64,000 nucleotides of DNA from Lunularia cruciata (Eukaryota; Streptophyta; Marchantiopsida; Lunulariales; Lunulariaceae). A program made the position numbers and the translations under genes. Location of the stretch: the NCBI GenBank assembly GCA_948567375.1, contig OX419756.1, positions 18,357,001 to 18,421,000 of the forward strand. Reading direction: 5' to 3'. The notes under the pieces are model-generated. The model had not been told where the DNA came from, did not search any database, and worked only from the letters and a program-made list of their open reading frames with translations. This document shows positions 1 through 12,113 of the stretch, piece by piece; position 1 is the stretch's first letter, and the number at the start of each line of letters is the position of its first letter.

Positions 1-142
1 ACCCTTTGTATGAGGCAACATGGGAGCCAAAAGCAACTTGACCCACACACTAGTATTAGTGAAATTTTTTGAGCAACAACTTCACAGAGAGGATGTTGCA
101 TCTTAAAAAGAGGGAGGTTTGTAATACCAATAGCTAGATAGA

Positions 143-430
143 TGCTTTAGAGATGAAATTTGGTTTGGTAGTATCTAGAAGAATGTTATACATGATGGAC
201 TAAGTAGATAAGCTAGAGGTATCACCAAAAGAGTACTTCTACTAATACACCAAAAAGCGAAACATGCTTGGAAACTTTAGAATCAATAGTTAAACATATG
301 TTCTAGAGGTGAAACTTAGGGTGGTAATATCTAGAAGGATGTTACACATAATGGAGAACATAGATCAGATAGAGGTATCACCAAAAGAGCACTTTTACTA
401 ATAGAGAAGAAGGCAAAATAGGTATGTAAA
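143..430 (+). repeat. Diverged tandem duplication, about 130 bp units
   Basis: Two direct copies are visible, roughly 143-275 and 300-430. Both contain a segment reading like gtatctagaagaatgttaca followed by gaggtatcaccaaaagag and a ctactaata-type end. The offset is about 155 bp and the copies differ at many positions, so the duplication is old. No coding content was recognised. Confidence 0.7.
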
Positions 431-2755
431 TTTCAGAGGCAATTTTGGAGGCCTAAACAAATGAATTAGGCCTAAAAAATGTGTACATTCCCCAGCAAAG
501 AAAAGGTTAAGTATTCTCTCTCCCTGGTTTGCCTCACGAAGAGCATTCCAATGGTACCTCACCCACGTGATTCTTAGATTCCTATACAAAGATTCTCTAA
601 AAGATTCACTTTGGTCAAAGCCTATTTGACCAACCAGATGGGACTAGGACCAACATACCACCCATCCAAGCAAGTAATCTAAAGGTGGAGCTTGCTGACA
701 GGTCACCTATCCATGTACCTAATCTTATGGTGGAGCTTCCTTAAAGGAGATCCTCTTTGGCTATATAATAAAGAGAAGGTGCTCCTTTGAGGCATCTGAG
801 GATTGAGGGCAAAATATGTGTTTTCTCTCTTTTATCTCTCTTGAAGAGTTCTCTTGTGCTTGGAGTATTACAATTGCACACTTGTTGAAAGTAGGATTTT
901 TGGATACGGTTTTGGAAATTTCCTCATGGGACAAATACTATTGTGACTCTTGGAGGAAATAAGAGAAACTAAGGCAAATTTTGAATAGGGTTAGCACTAG
1001 GAACTTTTATGAAGTCTAGAAGATTTTACTTGTGCTTGAAGCTAACTACAAATTCCTCTCTAAAAATATGGAATTAGATAATGTTCACTAGATTTTGAAG
1101 GCAAAGTCCTTTGTCATTCTTCAAGCATTTGGGAATGGATAGTGGTTGAGTTCTCCTTATCATGCACTTCAATAAGGCATTCCCACACATGCATATTAGT
1201 TCCTCAAAATATCTCTATCATGCATGCAAGGTCACCTCTAAATACCAATAGTCTTTTTTGAATAAAATCCACCCTTCTTGAATGCAATAGTCTTTGGTGA
1301 AAATTCTTTGATCAGGTAGTGGAATTGTCAAATATGTCCATGGTCCTTGGATGCAACCATGTCTTGGCCAAATTTCTTCCAAGCCAAAGAAATTTGGTTG
1401 CAAAATTGTCCCCGGCTAAAGGCCAAAGGTCTTTGTGCATCATCTTCTCCATGCCAAAGTTACTCCATGTTGGTAAGGGAGTCCAATCCTATAGTGGGGG
1501 ACATGAGGAGGCTAAAAGAAAGAGGAAATGATAGTACAATCCTTGTGCAGCCAACCATTCACTCAAGGAGGAATGGTAATCAAGATTCTTGCAGTCAATA
1601 GTAAACCCACTAAGGTGCAAGGATATCCCATAGACATTTACCTTGGAGATGACTCTTAGGTCTATCAACCCTGTGAGCTTTTGGCATCTTTGGTATATTC
1701 CTTCTGAAATTGGTATAGACAAGTTGGTTATACAACCTAACACTAAAGCAATCAATGCAATGAGTATGCAAGGAGCATTGATCCATAACCTAACATGTGT
1801 AACTTAACAACAAATGCACTTGCAGACTTGAGCATCACACATAATTAGGGTAAAATAATGTTGTCCTTACTAATCCTGATTGCTTTGACCCTTAGGCTTG
1901 GATTTGTGATATAATCATTGGAAGAAAACCAACTTGTTCCCATAGTTACAACTACCTAACTTGAGTCTATAGGCAAAGAAGTAGCTATAATAATTAGTTG
2001 AATTTACCTTTAGAAGAATCTGGTTCCCTAAAAATAAGCTTCTATCTACTCTAATCATTTCTCTAAATATGGGTGCTACCTCCTTTGCATAGTTGCACCA
2101 TACATGGCAATTGGCTCTCCTTCCTAGATGCTCCTACTCTAGATGTACATATTTTGACATTGTCAAGATACCACTAAAGTCTTTAGTTACTAACTACTTG
2201 TTTTGTTTTAATACAAATGTGTAGAAGATTATGCATGCATTTCTTTAATTGCACATCCCATAGAAGAAGATCTTGCAACACTTCTTTCTCTCATCTTGAA
2301 CTTTGTCACATGTAGAAAATTTATCCCACAAGCCTTGTAACGTAAGATCTTGTAATCCTTTTCCATTATGCATTGTTGTACCATCCCATCGATGATTTCT
2401 TGCACTTGAACTTGGTACTTTTGCCTGGTTGACACAACCCTCTCTTAAGTGCTTGCACTCCAAGCATGCCTCCAAATGCTATCTCTTTTACTTGCCCTTG
2501 TTAACATAAGGAATTGGGACTTTATATGGTAGAAGGTTCACATATGATCCTTCTCTTGGTAGTCCTTGAAGACGGTGTTCTATGCATCAGTGAACATATC
2601 TGTGTGTGCCAACTCCAAGGTTTTTACAAGATAGCAACCCACATGTTGGCTTGTTATATAAGGTACATGAAAGTGGAATTTTTGACACCCTACCAAGAAA
2701 GGTTAAACACACTTTCTTCTTTGATGTCATGCCAACCCAAGTGATTCTACAACTA

Positions 2756-2871
2756 GGCATACTACTCAGGATCATGTAGTCTTCCTAATAGTAGTGTGTT
2801 GCAAGACTTTGAGGCTAAAGTCTTGCAATACACTATTATTAGGAAGACTACATGATCTTGAGTAGTATGCC
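2756..2871. repeat. Long near-perfect inverted repeat (55-bp arms)
   Basis: Arm 1 is 2756-2810, the loop gaggct is 2811-2816 and arm 2 is 2817-2871. The arms pair at 52 of 55 positions. All three mismatches are C in the expected complement against T in arm 2, so an RNA would still form G-U pairs there. It could be a small fold-back transposon or an inverted duplication. No target-site duplication was found. Confidence 0.85.
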
Positions 2872-4904
2872 ATTGGCTCCAACAATTTTCCAACATATCC
2901 ATGGTATCTCACTCTTATAGGGTAGAGTCATACTTTTGGCCAACAATATGGCTTGTTTCCATAGGAGAACATTTGATTCCATCTACGCAAGGTACCTCCA
3001 AGTTGAGATTATCTTTCAATCTTTCTTGTATACTTTTAGGAAGGAAGTACAAAGATACAAGAAGCTTTTTCAACTCCATATCAACACATGTAGTGCTAGG
3101 GGGTGTGGGATCTTGAAAACTGAGGGGCAACCAACATACAATGATGTCAATTTGTACCATCAGCCCTACATGGTTTGAAATCAAATAGATACATGGAGGA
3201 TTTTTTCATCCCCTATGTATATAATGGAAATCCTCATGTACTACTGCATGTAATATAGGACTTCTTACTTGGATTTCCCAATCCATAAAATAAGATATAG
3301 GAAGTCTTTTCACTATGGGATTGCTTGACTTGGTTATATATGGGACAACATTGGGACAATAAGACCCACTAGAGTCATACTCCTCATTATTGGGGTCTAT
3401 GTCCTACTTCTTGCCATAACCTTTGAGCATATAGGAGCTTTATGCCTTTTAGAGGTTTGTACCTATTTCTCTAAAACTACTATGGATGCACTCATTGCAT
3501 GAGAAAATTGGTTTGAGTCCTCTCTCCAAGGTGCTCAAACATAGTTTTGAGTTCTTGTACCACAATAATAACTTGTGCTCTATAATCATTGATGTTGGTA
3601 GCATTACAAGCATCCTTTAGTCTTGCATCCTGATGAATTCTAGCTATCTCCTTGTGTGTCACTCAAGATACCTTGATATCTTCTTGTCCTTGACATACAT
3701 GTGGTTTCAAGGCCAACTCTTGATTTACCATTTTAGGTAATTCATTAGATACTTCAAGGTGAAGTATGAGAGGCATATCACTATGTAGTTTAACTCATGG
3801 AGATTCTTAAGTTGGATATCTCTTCATAGTATTACTTTTATAATTATACATGTGGTCCTCCAAAGTTCCCAAAATTTGATCACATATTCCCATGAATGGA
3901 GAAGTGCTCCATATCTGTGATTGCATATAGGGATGCATGTGTGTTTGTTATTGCTCATATAATGAGGAAGGTGAGATCAAAATGGTAGACTTGTTCCACC
4001 AAGGTGAAGACCAATGTTTCATGTTATAGCCAATTGAAAGCAATGAATACCTCTTTTTTCATGTCCTACAGTCATACTTGGCTAGGGAAGGAAGAGATAC
4101 CAAGCCAAGCATTCTTTATATACTTAATATCATGCTACGACCACCTCGTTGACTTGATTGACTCCTAGTGCTTGGAATGTCATGAATAGCAAGAGTGTGG
4201 TAACCGTGATAGGATTATAGCTAGAGCCATGACTTCAAGGAAATATTAAATGTAACCAATCTTGGAAGTTGTGTGACTTGTTTGATGAGCTCTGGTGGTG
4301 GAATTGCTTCCCATTTGAATGCCCATATTTCCATCATCTCCCAAGTGTGGCTTTTTAACCCTCTTATGCTTTGCATTTGTGGAGCAATTATTACCTTCTT
4401 TATGAGCTTTTGGGGTTCCAAGGCCTAAGAGGTGGTCATGAAGTATGGAAATTCAATCTCTCAAGGAATAGTAGTCTCTACATCTTAACTAAATCCACTA
4501 ATTTTAGAGGCAATTGGATTTCCTCTTCATTTGATGTCTCGGAGGTCAAGGCTACATTGGATCCCACCTCCACATTTGTTCTTGCTAGTTGGAGATTTGA
4601 AGTGCTCAATCCACTTCCTACTTCTTGAGTCACCTCCTTTTTGTGACTCAAGTCAATAATCTTGGGTTTGGTGACATCCATTGATTCACAAAGTTGTTCT
4701 CACAAAGTTGTTCTCATTGTCTCATAGGGTTTGACATGACTCATCCTTTCCTCCAACAAGTTAAGAACTTTGGCTTCCTTTTATGGACTTTGAGGCTCCT
4801 CTTCACTCACTAGTTCCATCATGTCATTTATATTGATAGCTTCTATTTTAGTTTTCTTATATTTTGGTATTCATTGATAAGCAACCCTTCTTTGGTTGGT
4901 GATA

Positions 4905-5577
4905 TGTGAGCCAGCTTGTCTCTCACTCAAGATGAACCTTTGGTGGTTATTGTGGTAGCGCACCATGGACTTAGAAGGCCAGGAACCCCAACTCTATCAT
5001 ACTCCTCCAAGGCTAACACTCAAAGACTCGATCAATTGCTCACTAGAGAACTCCATGAGAGAGATAGTTGCAAATGAAAGGATGATGAGTACCTCCTCAC
5101 GGCTAGTTTATATACTTGTGAAATAGTTATACACCAAACTTACTAATTATTGGAGTGACTCAAGTTACTAGGCTAAAAGTCAAATAAAGTCAAAAGTCTA
5201 AAGGAATATTATACTCATAGGAATATTCTCTTGAGCATGTGATCTTATCTTGACCCAACCATTAAGTCAAAGATTCATTCACATGTGCTATCCTTGGACT
5301 ATAGAAGAATAAAAAAAGGCTTGTGGGTCCAAGAGTTCTCAACTCTTTTCTCAAAGCTAAACACATAGAAATAATACCAAATTAATACACTAGAATCCAA
5401 AATAGTGATGTTCATCTTTTTCACTTCCTTTAAGGTAAGGTCTCCTCTATCTTAGCTATGACTAAATTTAGCTAATAATGATTGATGTAGAACTATACTT
5501 TATCTCTATATAGATAATATCTCTCAAGTACTTATAATATCAAACTAAATATCATAATAACACAAATGGGTGTTACA
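4905..5577 (-). repeat. Family-A LTR, minus strand (3' LTR of relic)
   Basis: Read on the minus strand it starts TGTTACA/TGTAACACCC-like at 5577 and ends in the GGCTCACA-type terminus at 4905. It is homologous along its whole length to the 692-bp LTRs of the intact element at 26870 and 34006. The adjoining 5578-5640 on the minus strand matches the gag-pol end and polypurine region of that element, so this is the 3' LTR of the minus-strand relic that follows. Confidence 0.88.
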
Positions 5578-5924
5578 TTTCCTTGGACTAAGATTTCATT
5601 TTGTCCTTAGAATGAAGGTCTCTCTACCTTCTATAAAACATCTTCAATCTCTTATGAATACTTTGGAAGGTAGGAAGATCAAAGTGAATAAGTAAGGAAG
5701 AATCTATACCATATATAAAATAGAATGGAGAATATTAGGTGGAAGTTTTCATAGTTGTCCTATACTACCACAAAATTGCATAAATCTTCTATCCCAATGA
5801 TTTTTAGCCCCTTTATTTCTACATCTTTGGCCAACATCATGCACAAGGTCTGATTAGTTCTCTCTGCCAAACCATTGGAATTTAGCTTATATGATGTAGT
5901 TACTCTATGTATGATAGAGAAATA

Positions 5925-6455
5925 TCATAACATGATTGTAGTGATGCTCCTTGTAAACTCTTCTCCTCTATTAGAAACCAACTCCAAAGAGTGCCCAAAC
6001 CTAGTGATAATGTATTGATAAAGAAATCTACTAGCTTCATCTTCATTCTTGTTCCTCAATGGTCTAGCCCCAACCCACTTGGTAAGGTAACCAATAACTA
6101 CTACAACATATTGATTTTTCCTTGGGGTTCTATTGAGTGAACCTACAAAGTATATTTCACACTTCTCAAAAGGTCCTAGCAATGGAATTGATCTTAGAGG
6201 GAGAGTGGAAGTAGAATTTCTAGCAAAATTTTGGCAAAAATTACAAGTTTTGAAATAATCAAGACAATCCTTGAAAATGCCCCTCCAATGGTAACCTAGA
6301 TCTAGAATCTTGAAAGTAGTCATATTTCCTACAAAATATCTTCCACACACTATACCGTCATTAAACTCCTTTATGAGTATGATAGACTCCTCCTCACCCA
6401 TTTCTCTATGAAATAGACCATTTGTTTCTTGGTGAAAAAGAATATCCTCCACCAT
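5925..6455 (-). pseudogene. Ty3/Gypsy integrase relic (family A)
   Basis: This minus-strand open stretch of 176 codons is closely homologous to the integrase of the intact family-A polyprotein at 29131-33957. It keeps the zinc-binding HHCC region (a GYHWRGIFKDCLDYFKTC-type stretch) and the first catalytic Asp segment, but altered as EIYFVGSLNRTP where the intact copy has GIDFVGPLNRTP, so the catalytic Asp is lost. The second acidic segment reads SNRGEEF instead of SDRGGEF, losing another key Asp. It is cut off before the Glu region and is not functional. Confidence 0.9.
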
Positions 6456-6900
6456 TAAGTAAGGTCTAGATTTTTGCTACAAGGGCCTTCCTCTCCCTAG
6501 AATGCATTCCTTTTGGATAATTACTCTTGTAACAAATTTCACAATCTCCTTGTACTCTATTAGAACCTCTTGAGTGATTGATAGTTTCATGAGCTCCTCA
6601 TCTGAGAAGAAATCATCCATTGGTTCAACTCCATCATGATCATAGGCCTTAAATAACAAATCAGCATTTGCATGTTTCTTCCTTGAACTATCTTCAATGG
6701 TGTAGTCATACTCAGACAAGAGTATCATCCACTTTGCTAACCTTCTTTCTACATTAGGCTTGTTGAAGATGTACTTCAAAGCCTTGTGATCCATGACATT
6801 GGTAGATTTCCCTCCAATCAAGTAGTGTCTAAACTTCTTGAGACCAAAGATCATTTCCAACCCTTCTCTCTTTATGATTGAGTAGTTTTGTTCTACTAAA
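6456..6900 (-). pseudogene. Gypsy RNase H relic, split by an insertion
   Basis: The minus-strand sequence continues upstream from the integrase relic and encodes the end of the RNase H and connection region (KKFRHYLIGGKSTNVMDHK, then LSEYDYTIEDSSRKKHANAD), matching the intact element. It stops abruptly at the duplicated pentamer accat (6901-6905). The same protein resumes beyond 10690, so a 3.8-kb insertion split this domain. Confidence 0.88.
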
Positions 6901-7698
6901 ACCATTGTGACAACCCGGCAAATATCACTTTTGTGGTAATCGGGTAAGTAAAGTTCGTTCCCGCAGAGATACGAGTCAGAAATGTCCAAATACAAAGCAA
7001 AGTAACAATTTAGTTCTTCTTGGTTGCGTCTTTAATCTCTCAGGTAGAAACCACACCCAGAAGAGAGTAACAAGCACTGACTCGCAGTCTTGTCACAAAT
7101 TAACACTCCTTAATCACAACTCCATCAAATCTTTCCAAACAATCTTGATTGTGATGATTCAGGCTCTCCCAAAAACGGCACTTCACTGCAAAACGACTTC
7201 GCCTCAGAATTGTGTTCCACCCTTCCACTGAAGGCACAACTTCCTCGATCAAAATTGCTTCACATCAACTTCGCACTGCACTCACAAATGCAGAATACTA
7301 CCAACACTACAATTCCTCTCAGATCTGTCAAGGCATTGCTTTGATTGCACTTCACTCAGGATCACACACACAGAATGAAGATCAAGGCTGTGGAATCCAA
7401 CATCCAACAAGCACTCTGACTTGCACTTCAAATTTCTCCAAACACTCACAAACACAATTGCGAAATTGATACTCGGAATCAAGCTCAAGCGACGAGCACT
7501 GCTTCACAGCACTTCGCTTTATCTATTCTCAGAAATAATGAGCACTGAACAACATAATACTGCGAATGCCACTCTTAAATAGTGAAGCAATCGACAATTC
7601 TAACAACTATACCGTTTCTACAACAACTGTTCTAACCTGCAGATCCGAAATGACAATGCACCTCTTCATATCTGCCCCTTCAAATCTCAAATCGGTTA

Positions 7699-10134
7699 CT
7701 AATCCGATCCGATGTCTACGTCTTCCTTGGCTTTCAAACCCGAACCCAAAGTAATCTTACTTCCTACTATTCTGTCCTCGGGTTTCACAACTCCTACATC
7801 TTCTACCAGATCCAGCAATTCTCTTTCCTGATCTGAAATTGCACTAGCAGGTAATCTATCTAACTCCTCATCCTTTGATCCACTCTTCTCTTCTGTCACT
7901 GAGGGCAACTCCGAAGACATTTGGATCCCGATGTTATCTACTTTGGGTTTTGCTTTAACATCCTGCCGAAGCTTTTCTAACTCTATTCTTACTAAGTCTA
8001 ATCTAATCACGATATTGTCTTCTACTTCTAAGATCTTCCTATCTACACGAGTTCTTAATTTAATCAACAAGGCATTCAAATCTGTATCTTTTGCTTGTCT
8101 TTGCCTCGTCTCCTGCACCAACAGCTTCAACTCGTGCAGACGCGCTTCTTCAATTCAAACGCTGGTCTCTGTACTTAACATCGCATTTACTCTGAGGACT
8201 ATCTCCTGCAATGGCTCTAATCTTGTCTTCCTTTCCCGTTCCCGATCTGCAAGCCATTCCTCTTTGTACATCGCCAATTCTTCTTCGAATTTGGCCTTCA
8301 CCGCGTCCTTCTCTTTCTTCTTCTGTGCAACCTTCTCTTCTTGATTACGAAGTAAGTCTCGTAACCTCTCTTCTTCTCCATATCTCGCAGCCAACTCTCG
8401 CTGCCAGAGTTGCTTCTTCTCCTCCATACTCTCCATCACTCGATCGAGCTCTTGATCCTTCGATGCTACCCTCGCCATAGCATGGATGAGCTCTACTCTT
8501 GAATCAGCAAACTGCTGCTTCAAGATTTCAAATTCAGCTACTTGTCTTTCCCTTACGACGTCACTCTTCCTTGCAAGATCCTCTCGATAGCTCACTTCTC
8601 TCTTCAGGTCTTTGATTACCTGACTTCTCTCCACTGCTTCCGCTTGCAGTACTTCTCTCTCCTTCTCACCTCAGGCTATACTCTTCTTCAACTCCGAGTT
8701 TTCTTCTTCTAATCTCGATACCACCTGCAATACAGTCTTTACCTCTGGACAAGTTGACTGCATCTCCTTCTTCTTCCTCTCCAACTTCACCAACAACGGG
8801 CATACTACCATCTGCAGGTAATCTACTCCATTACTGGTACCTTCGTCCTCCCGCGGAGTAGTCTCTCTTCTTTCTTCGTGTTCTCCCGATACTCGCCTTC
8901 TTCTCTGAAGTCTTCGTATCGGAATTGATGCCTCACTACCCGAGCTTCCTTCTACCTCTTCCTTCACTCTACTCGGTCCCGCTTCACACTTCGCCTTATG
9001 TCTCAAGCAGATTCCTCGCTGTATTGTGATCTTCTTCTCCTCGAGCACCGGTACTTCGTCTTCCAGCGCCGCATTGTCTTCGGCTTCTACGTCGGCTTGA
9101 ATTTCTTCTTTGTATTCTTCAGCCGCTGGTGCCGAGGTCATTTCTCCACCGTCTTCACTGTCACTGCTTGTATCTCTGCTCTGCAGTGTCAGCTCTAGTT
9201 CTTCCTCACGTTCCGAGTCCTCCGTCTTGAGCTCGGCTCCGCCTTCTGAGTCTTCATCTTCCGACTCAATCACCACCATTCCTCGCCTTGGGTTATTTTT
9301 CTGCATCTTCCGAGGTTTCTTGTTTTCTTCGGCGTCTGCTTGCCGAGTTCTCTTCTTCGTCGGGGTACTTTCAACGACCTCCACGTTCTTCCCCGTCTTT
9401 GCGTAGTAATTGTCTGTGCTCCGGATTTAGAGAATGTATTGCTGCTCCTCCGCGCCGACTTCTCTTCTCAAATCAGGATGGAAATGAGACACCATTCGAT
9501 TACGCTCAACCACATTGAGCAGATTTAACCCAAGGTAAAAGTGGGCTGCAAATGGTACGATGTAGTGTGGAGGCGACTTATCTTGCAGATTCCACACCAT
9601 CTGCCTCGTTCTTCCGTGAAAGCACCTTGCCCAATTTATCGGTTCTCCTGCAAATAACTTGTGAAAGAACACTGCTTGGTGTTTCATCACATAGGTAGTT
9701 CTCTCCGGCTTCAGGAGGGCCATTAGTGCACTCACAATTCCCCTCCTCACTGGGTCCTTATAACTCTTAACTTTATACCCATTCTTCGTCCTCTTCGACG
9801 AGAAGGCTTCTCTCACCTCCTACGTTTCTTGAGCTATCTCTCCTTTCCCCAAGAACATGGCTCTATGCTCCGAGCCTGCCTCCTTCCCGAGTACGAGTCT
9901 CCAATCCGACTCTGTCTAGCGAGCCAGATTTCCTCTCTTCCCTTCTTCCTCGGGACCATCGAGACATTTACTCTCGATGATTTCTGTCATGAATCCTGGA
10001 AAACTTACGTTCCAATTCCATGCCAGAAAGGTGATCCGAAGTCGGCTCAAGACTTCAATCCTCGCTACTACATCTAATCTCCGAATTGCATGATTTCTCA
10101 CTGCAAATTCGGAGTTCTTCTTCCCTCCTCCCAT
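7699..10134 (-). pseudogene. 812-codon frame with four in-frame stops
   Basis: A single minus-strand frame runs from an ATG at 10132-10134 to a TAG at 7699 without a frameshift, interrupted only at 9820-9822 (TAG), 9427-9429 (TAA), 8671-8673 (TGA) and 8155-8157 (TGA). Each stop is one C-to-T change from CAG, CAA or CGA. The N-terminal third (start MGGGKKNSEF; core KPERTTYVMKHQ...INWARCF) faintly recalls the putative plant transposon domain seen in retroelement-associated proteins. The middle is acidic and Ser-rich with basic patches (RRLQRRRRV). The C-terminal third is a long charged coiled coil (for example YGEEERLRDLLRNQEEKVAQ). No enzymatic motif was seen. The function is unknown; it was probably the cargo or gag-like protein of the surrounding insertion. 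Confidence 0.75.
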
Positions 10135-10290
10135 CTCTTCTACTTTCTTTCGATCTCTCAATTTCTCTCTCTCGACTTCTCCCTTATGCACTAACGCGAG
10201 TCCAACTCTATGTCCCTTTCCCCGATCACCTGCAAGACGACTCCTCAATGGCGAAGGAAAATTGCTCGACATTTCGTCGTTGCAGTTTTG

Positions 10291-10300
10291 ATTTTTATAG
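10291..10300 (-). promoter_or_regulatory. TATA-like box of the inserted element's gene
   Basis: On the minus strand the string CTATAAAAAT lies about 157 nt upstream of the ATG at 10134, in otherwise G+C-rich DNA. Position and sequence suit an RNA polymerase II core promoter, but nothing else confirms it. Confidence 0.45.
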
Positions 10301-10690
10301 AGTTGCACTTCTTCGTCTTCCGTCACTTCGAGTTTCTACCGAGAAATCACACCTCCGGCATGCACCTGTCACTGTCGCCCCACCTTCGCGCGTATGAACC
10401 GCCAATTTTGAAACGGCCCCTTCTTGAATTTCTTGCCCCAACGAAAGGTTGTTAGACTGTCTTTGCCTCGGGTTGAGCTCCTCCCGAGCCGAAGACAATT
10501 TACTTCGTATTGTATGCTGACACGGCATTTCAGAGTACTTTGCCTTATGACCCGAAGTCACTTTACTTCGGGTTTCACCCCGAAGACAGTTTTCTTCATC
10601 TTCTTCAGCCAAACAGACGCAATCCGACTTCTCTATACACTTCTTCTCCTTTATTTTGAAAAAAACAAAAAATGTGGGCACCACAACCAT

Positions 10691-10976
10691 CTATCTACTA
10701 GCATAAGCTATTGGATGATCATGCCCATCTTGGTCTTATTGACTAAGAGTGCATCCTATAGCTATACTAGAAGCATCAGTGTAGAGGATGAAAGGCTTAC
10801 TTTAATCAAGTTTAACAAGAATTGGAACCACAACAAGGAATTTCTTGAGCTCCTCAAAAGCTTTGAAAGTTTATTTGTACTCCAAAATCACCATGTATTC
10901 TACACCCTTTTTCATGTAGGTGGTCAATGTTTAAGCCTTGTTGGAAAATGAAAAGATAAACCTCTTATAATACCAT
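10691..10976 (-). pseudogene. Gypsy RT/RNase H relic, continuation of family A
   Basis: On the minus strand this matches positions 32350 to about 32057 of the intact element: the end of RT, the connection and the start of RNase H around the TDAS region. It joins exactly to 6900 once the insertion and one accat copy are removed. It breaks at 10976, where plus-strand sequence of the same family begins. Confidence 0.88.
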
Positions 10977-12113
10977 GGTTTGAGTTCCACAAGGAGCAAG
11001 AGGAAGAAGAAAGCAAAAGAGAAAACTCCAACATCAATGGATACCAAACTAGCATCATGGGAGGCTTGTTGATATACCTCCAAGATTGATGTGAATGGAA
11101 TTATCACAACATTAAGGATGTACTTGTTGATGGAGGATTTGTAATGAATGCCATGTTAGAGAGATTAATGAAGAAGTTGGGTATGATACCCTCTAGAACT
11201 TCAACTATTATGGTGAACATGGAAAAACATCATCAAGTTTAACCAGTAGGGGTGATGGATAAGGTGATATTTTTAGTTATGGAAGTTCAAAATCTCATGA
11301 TTTCCAAGTCTTGAAGGATTCAAATGATGATTTGCTTCTTGGAAAACAATGGTCAAGAGCAACACAAACAATTGATTGATGGCAAAAAGGGTGCTTGAGG
11401 ATTGAGCCATTGAAACATTGAGTTACAGTTCATGTGGCTAACACCACCAACACTTCACATTCAAATACACTATCTTTTAGTTATTGGGAATCACATTCAA
11501 GAGGAAGAGCTTTAGATGTGGACACAAGTATAGAAGAAGAGACTTCCATGGAGGAGGATGAATCCAAATCTGATTCAAATGTGTATTCCTTGTGTGTTAT
11601 GGATTTTGAATCTAAATCAAAGGTTTTGAAGGACCTGAATAAATCACCATTGACACTTGAGGAGATAGAGAGGAGGTTATCTACCATCAAATATGGTTGA
11701 AATGTTGCCAAGGAAGAGAAGGTGAGATTTGAGGAGATTTTTTGAAGGCTCATCCATGTGTTTACTTTTAGTTATAAGGATCTAAAGGAAATTACCTTAG
11801 AGGAGCAGAAGATAGTGGTAGAGTCACATGCAAGACCAGTCTACCAAAAGCAATGTCTCATTAGCCCACCAATAGGTTTGGTTGTGAAGGAGGAGATTGA
11901 TAAGCTCAAGAAGGTCGGATTTATCTTTGAGGTGGAGAATTAAAACTAGGTATTCCCAATTGTGATTTTGAAGAAAAAGAATAACAAACTTTGGGTACAA
12001 TGTGGATTACAAGAAGCTCAATTTTTTTTACTAAGAAGGACTATTACCCTTTTCCATTCATTGATGAGATCTTGGAGGAGGTTGCAAGTCATGAGAGGTA
12101 TAGTTTTGGAGAT
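10977..12113 (+). pseudogene. Inverted family-A fragment (protease to RT start)
   Basis: This plus-strand block matches 30476-31616 of the intact element: the protease area (VDGGFVMNAM-like against VDGGSAVNAM), the acidic linker before RT (STLEEIERR-type segment) and the start of RT. Its orientation is opposite to both flanks. Its right end (gttttggagat) corresponds to 31616, next to the point where the minus-strand RT fragment later ends, so the two pieces were once contiguous. Many stops and frameshifts make it non-functional. Confidence 0.85.

Larger units (their letters stand above)
1..4904. other. Unrecognised decayed repeat DNA
   Basis: No gene can be supported here. The stretch is AT-rich, has no reading frame longer than about 90 codons, and lies against Gypsy relics, so it is probably old retroelement DNA. 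Short open stretches on the minus strand near 4221-4421 and 4478-4681 match no family I recognise. A TATA-like string (ctatataataaagag) sits at 761-775. A tandem duplication (143-430) and a long hairpin (2756-2871) are listed separately. Confidence 0.5.
6906..10685 (-). mobile_element. 3.8-kb gene-bearing insertion with 5-bp duplication
   Basis: The inserted block begins TGTGACAACC and ends GGGCACCACA, and is bounded by a perfect accat duplication (6901-6905 and 10686-10690). Flanking Gypsy sequence is continuous once the block is removed. TG...CA ends and a 5-bp duplication suggest an LTR-type integrase, but I see no long direct terminal repeats, so the class is unresolved: possibly a large non-autonomous retroelement or a copy that lost one LTR. 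Base composition is clearly richer in G+C than the host relic. It carries one long minus-strand reading frame with a TATA-like box upstream. The 3' 700 bp (6906-7690) is non-coding. Confidence 0.85.

Noticed and set aside
6906-7690. Possible LTR at the 3' end of the 3.8-kb insertion
   Set aside because: I could not find a matching direct repeat near 10685, so I did not call an LTR despite the TG...CA ends.
10424-10951. A 175-codon plus-strand frame
   Set aside because: It spans the junction between the 3.8-kb insertion and the Gypsy relic, and its second half is antisense to RT/RNase H.
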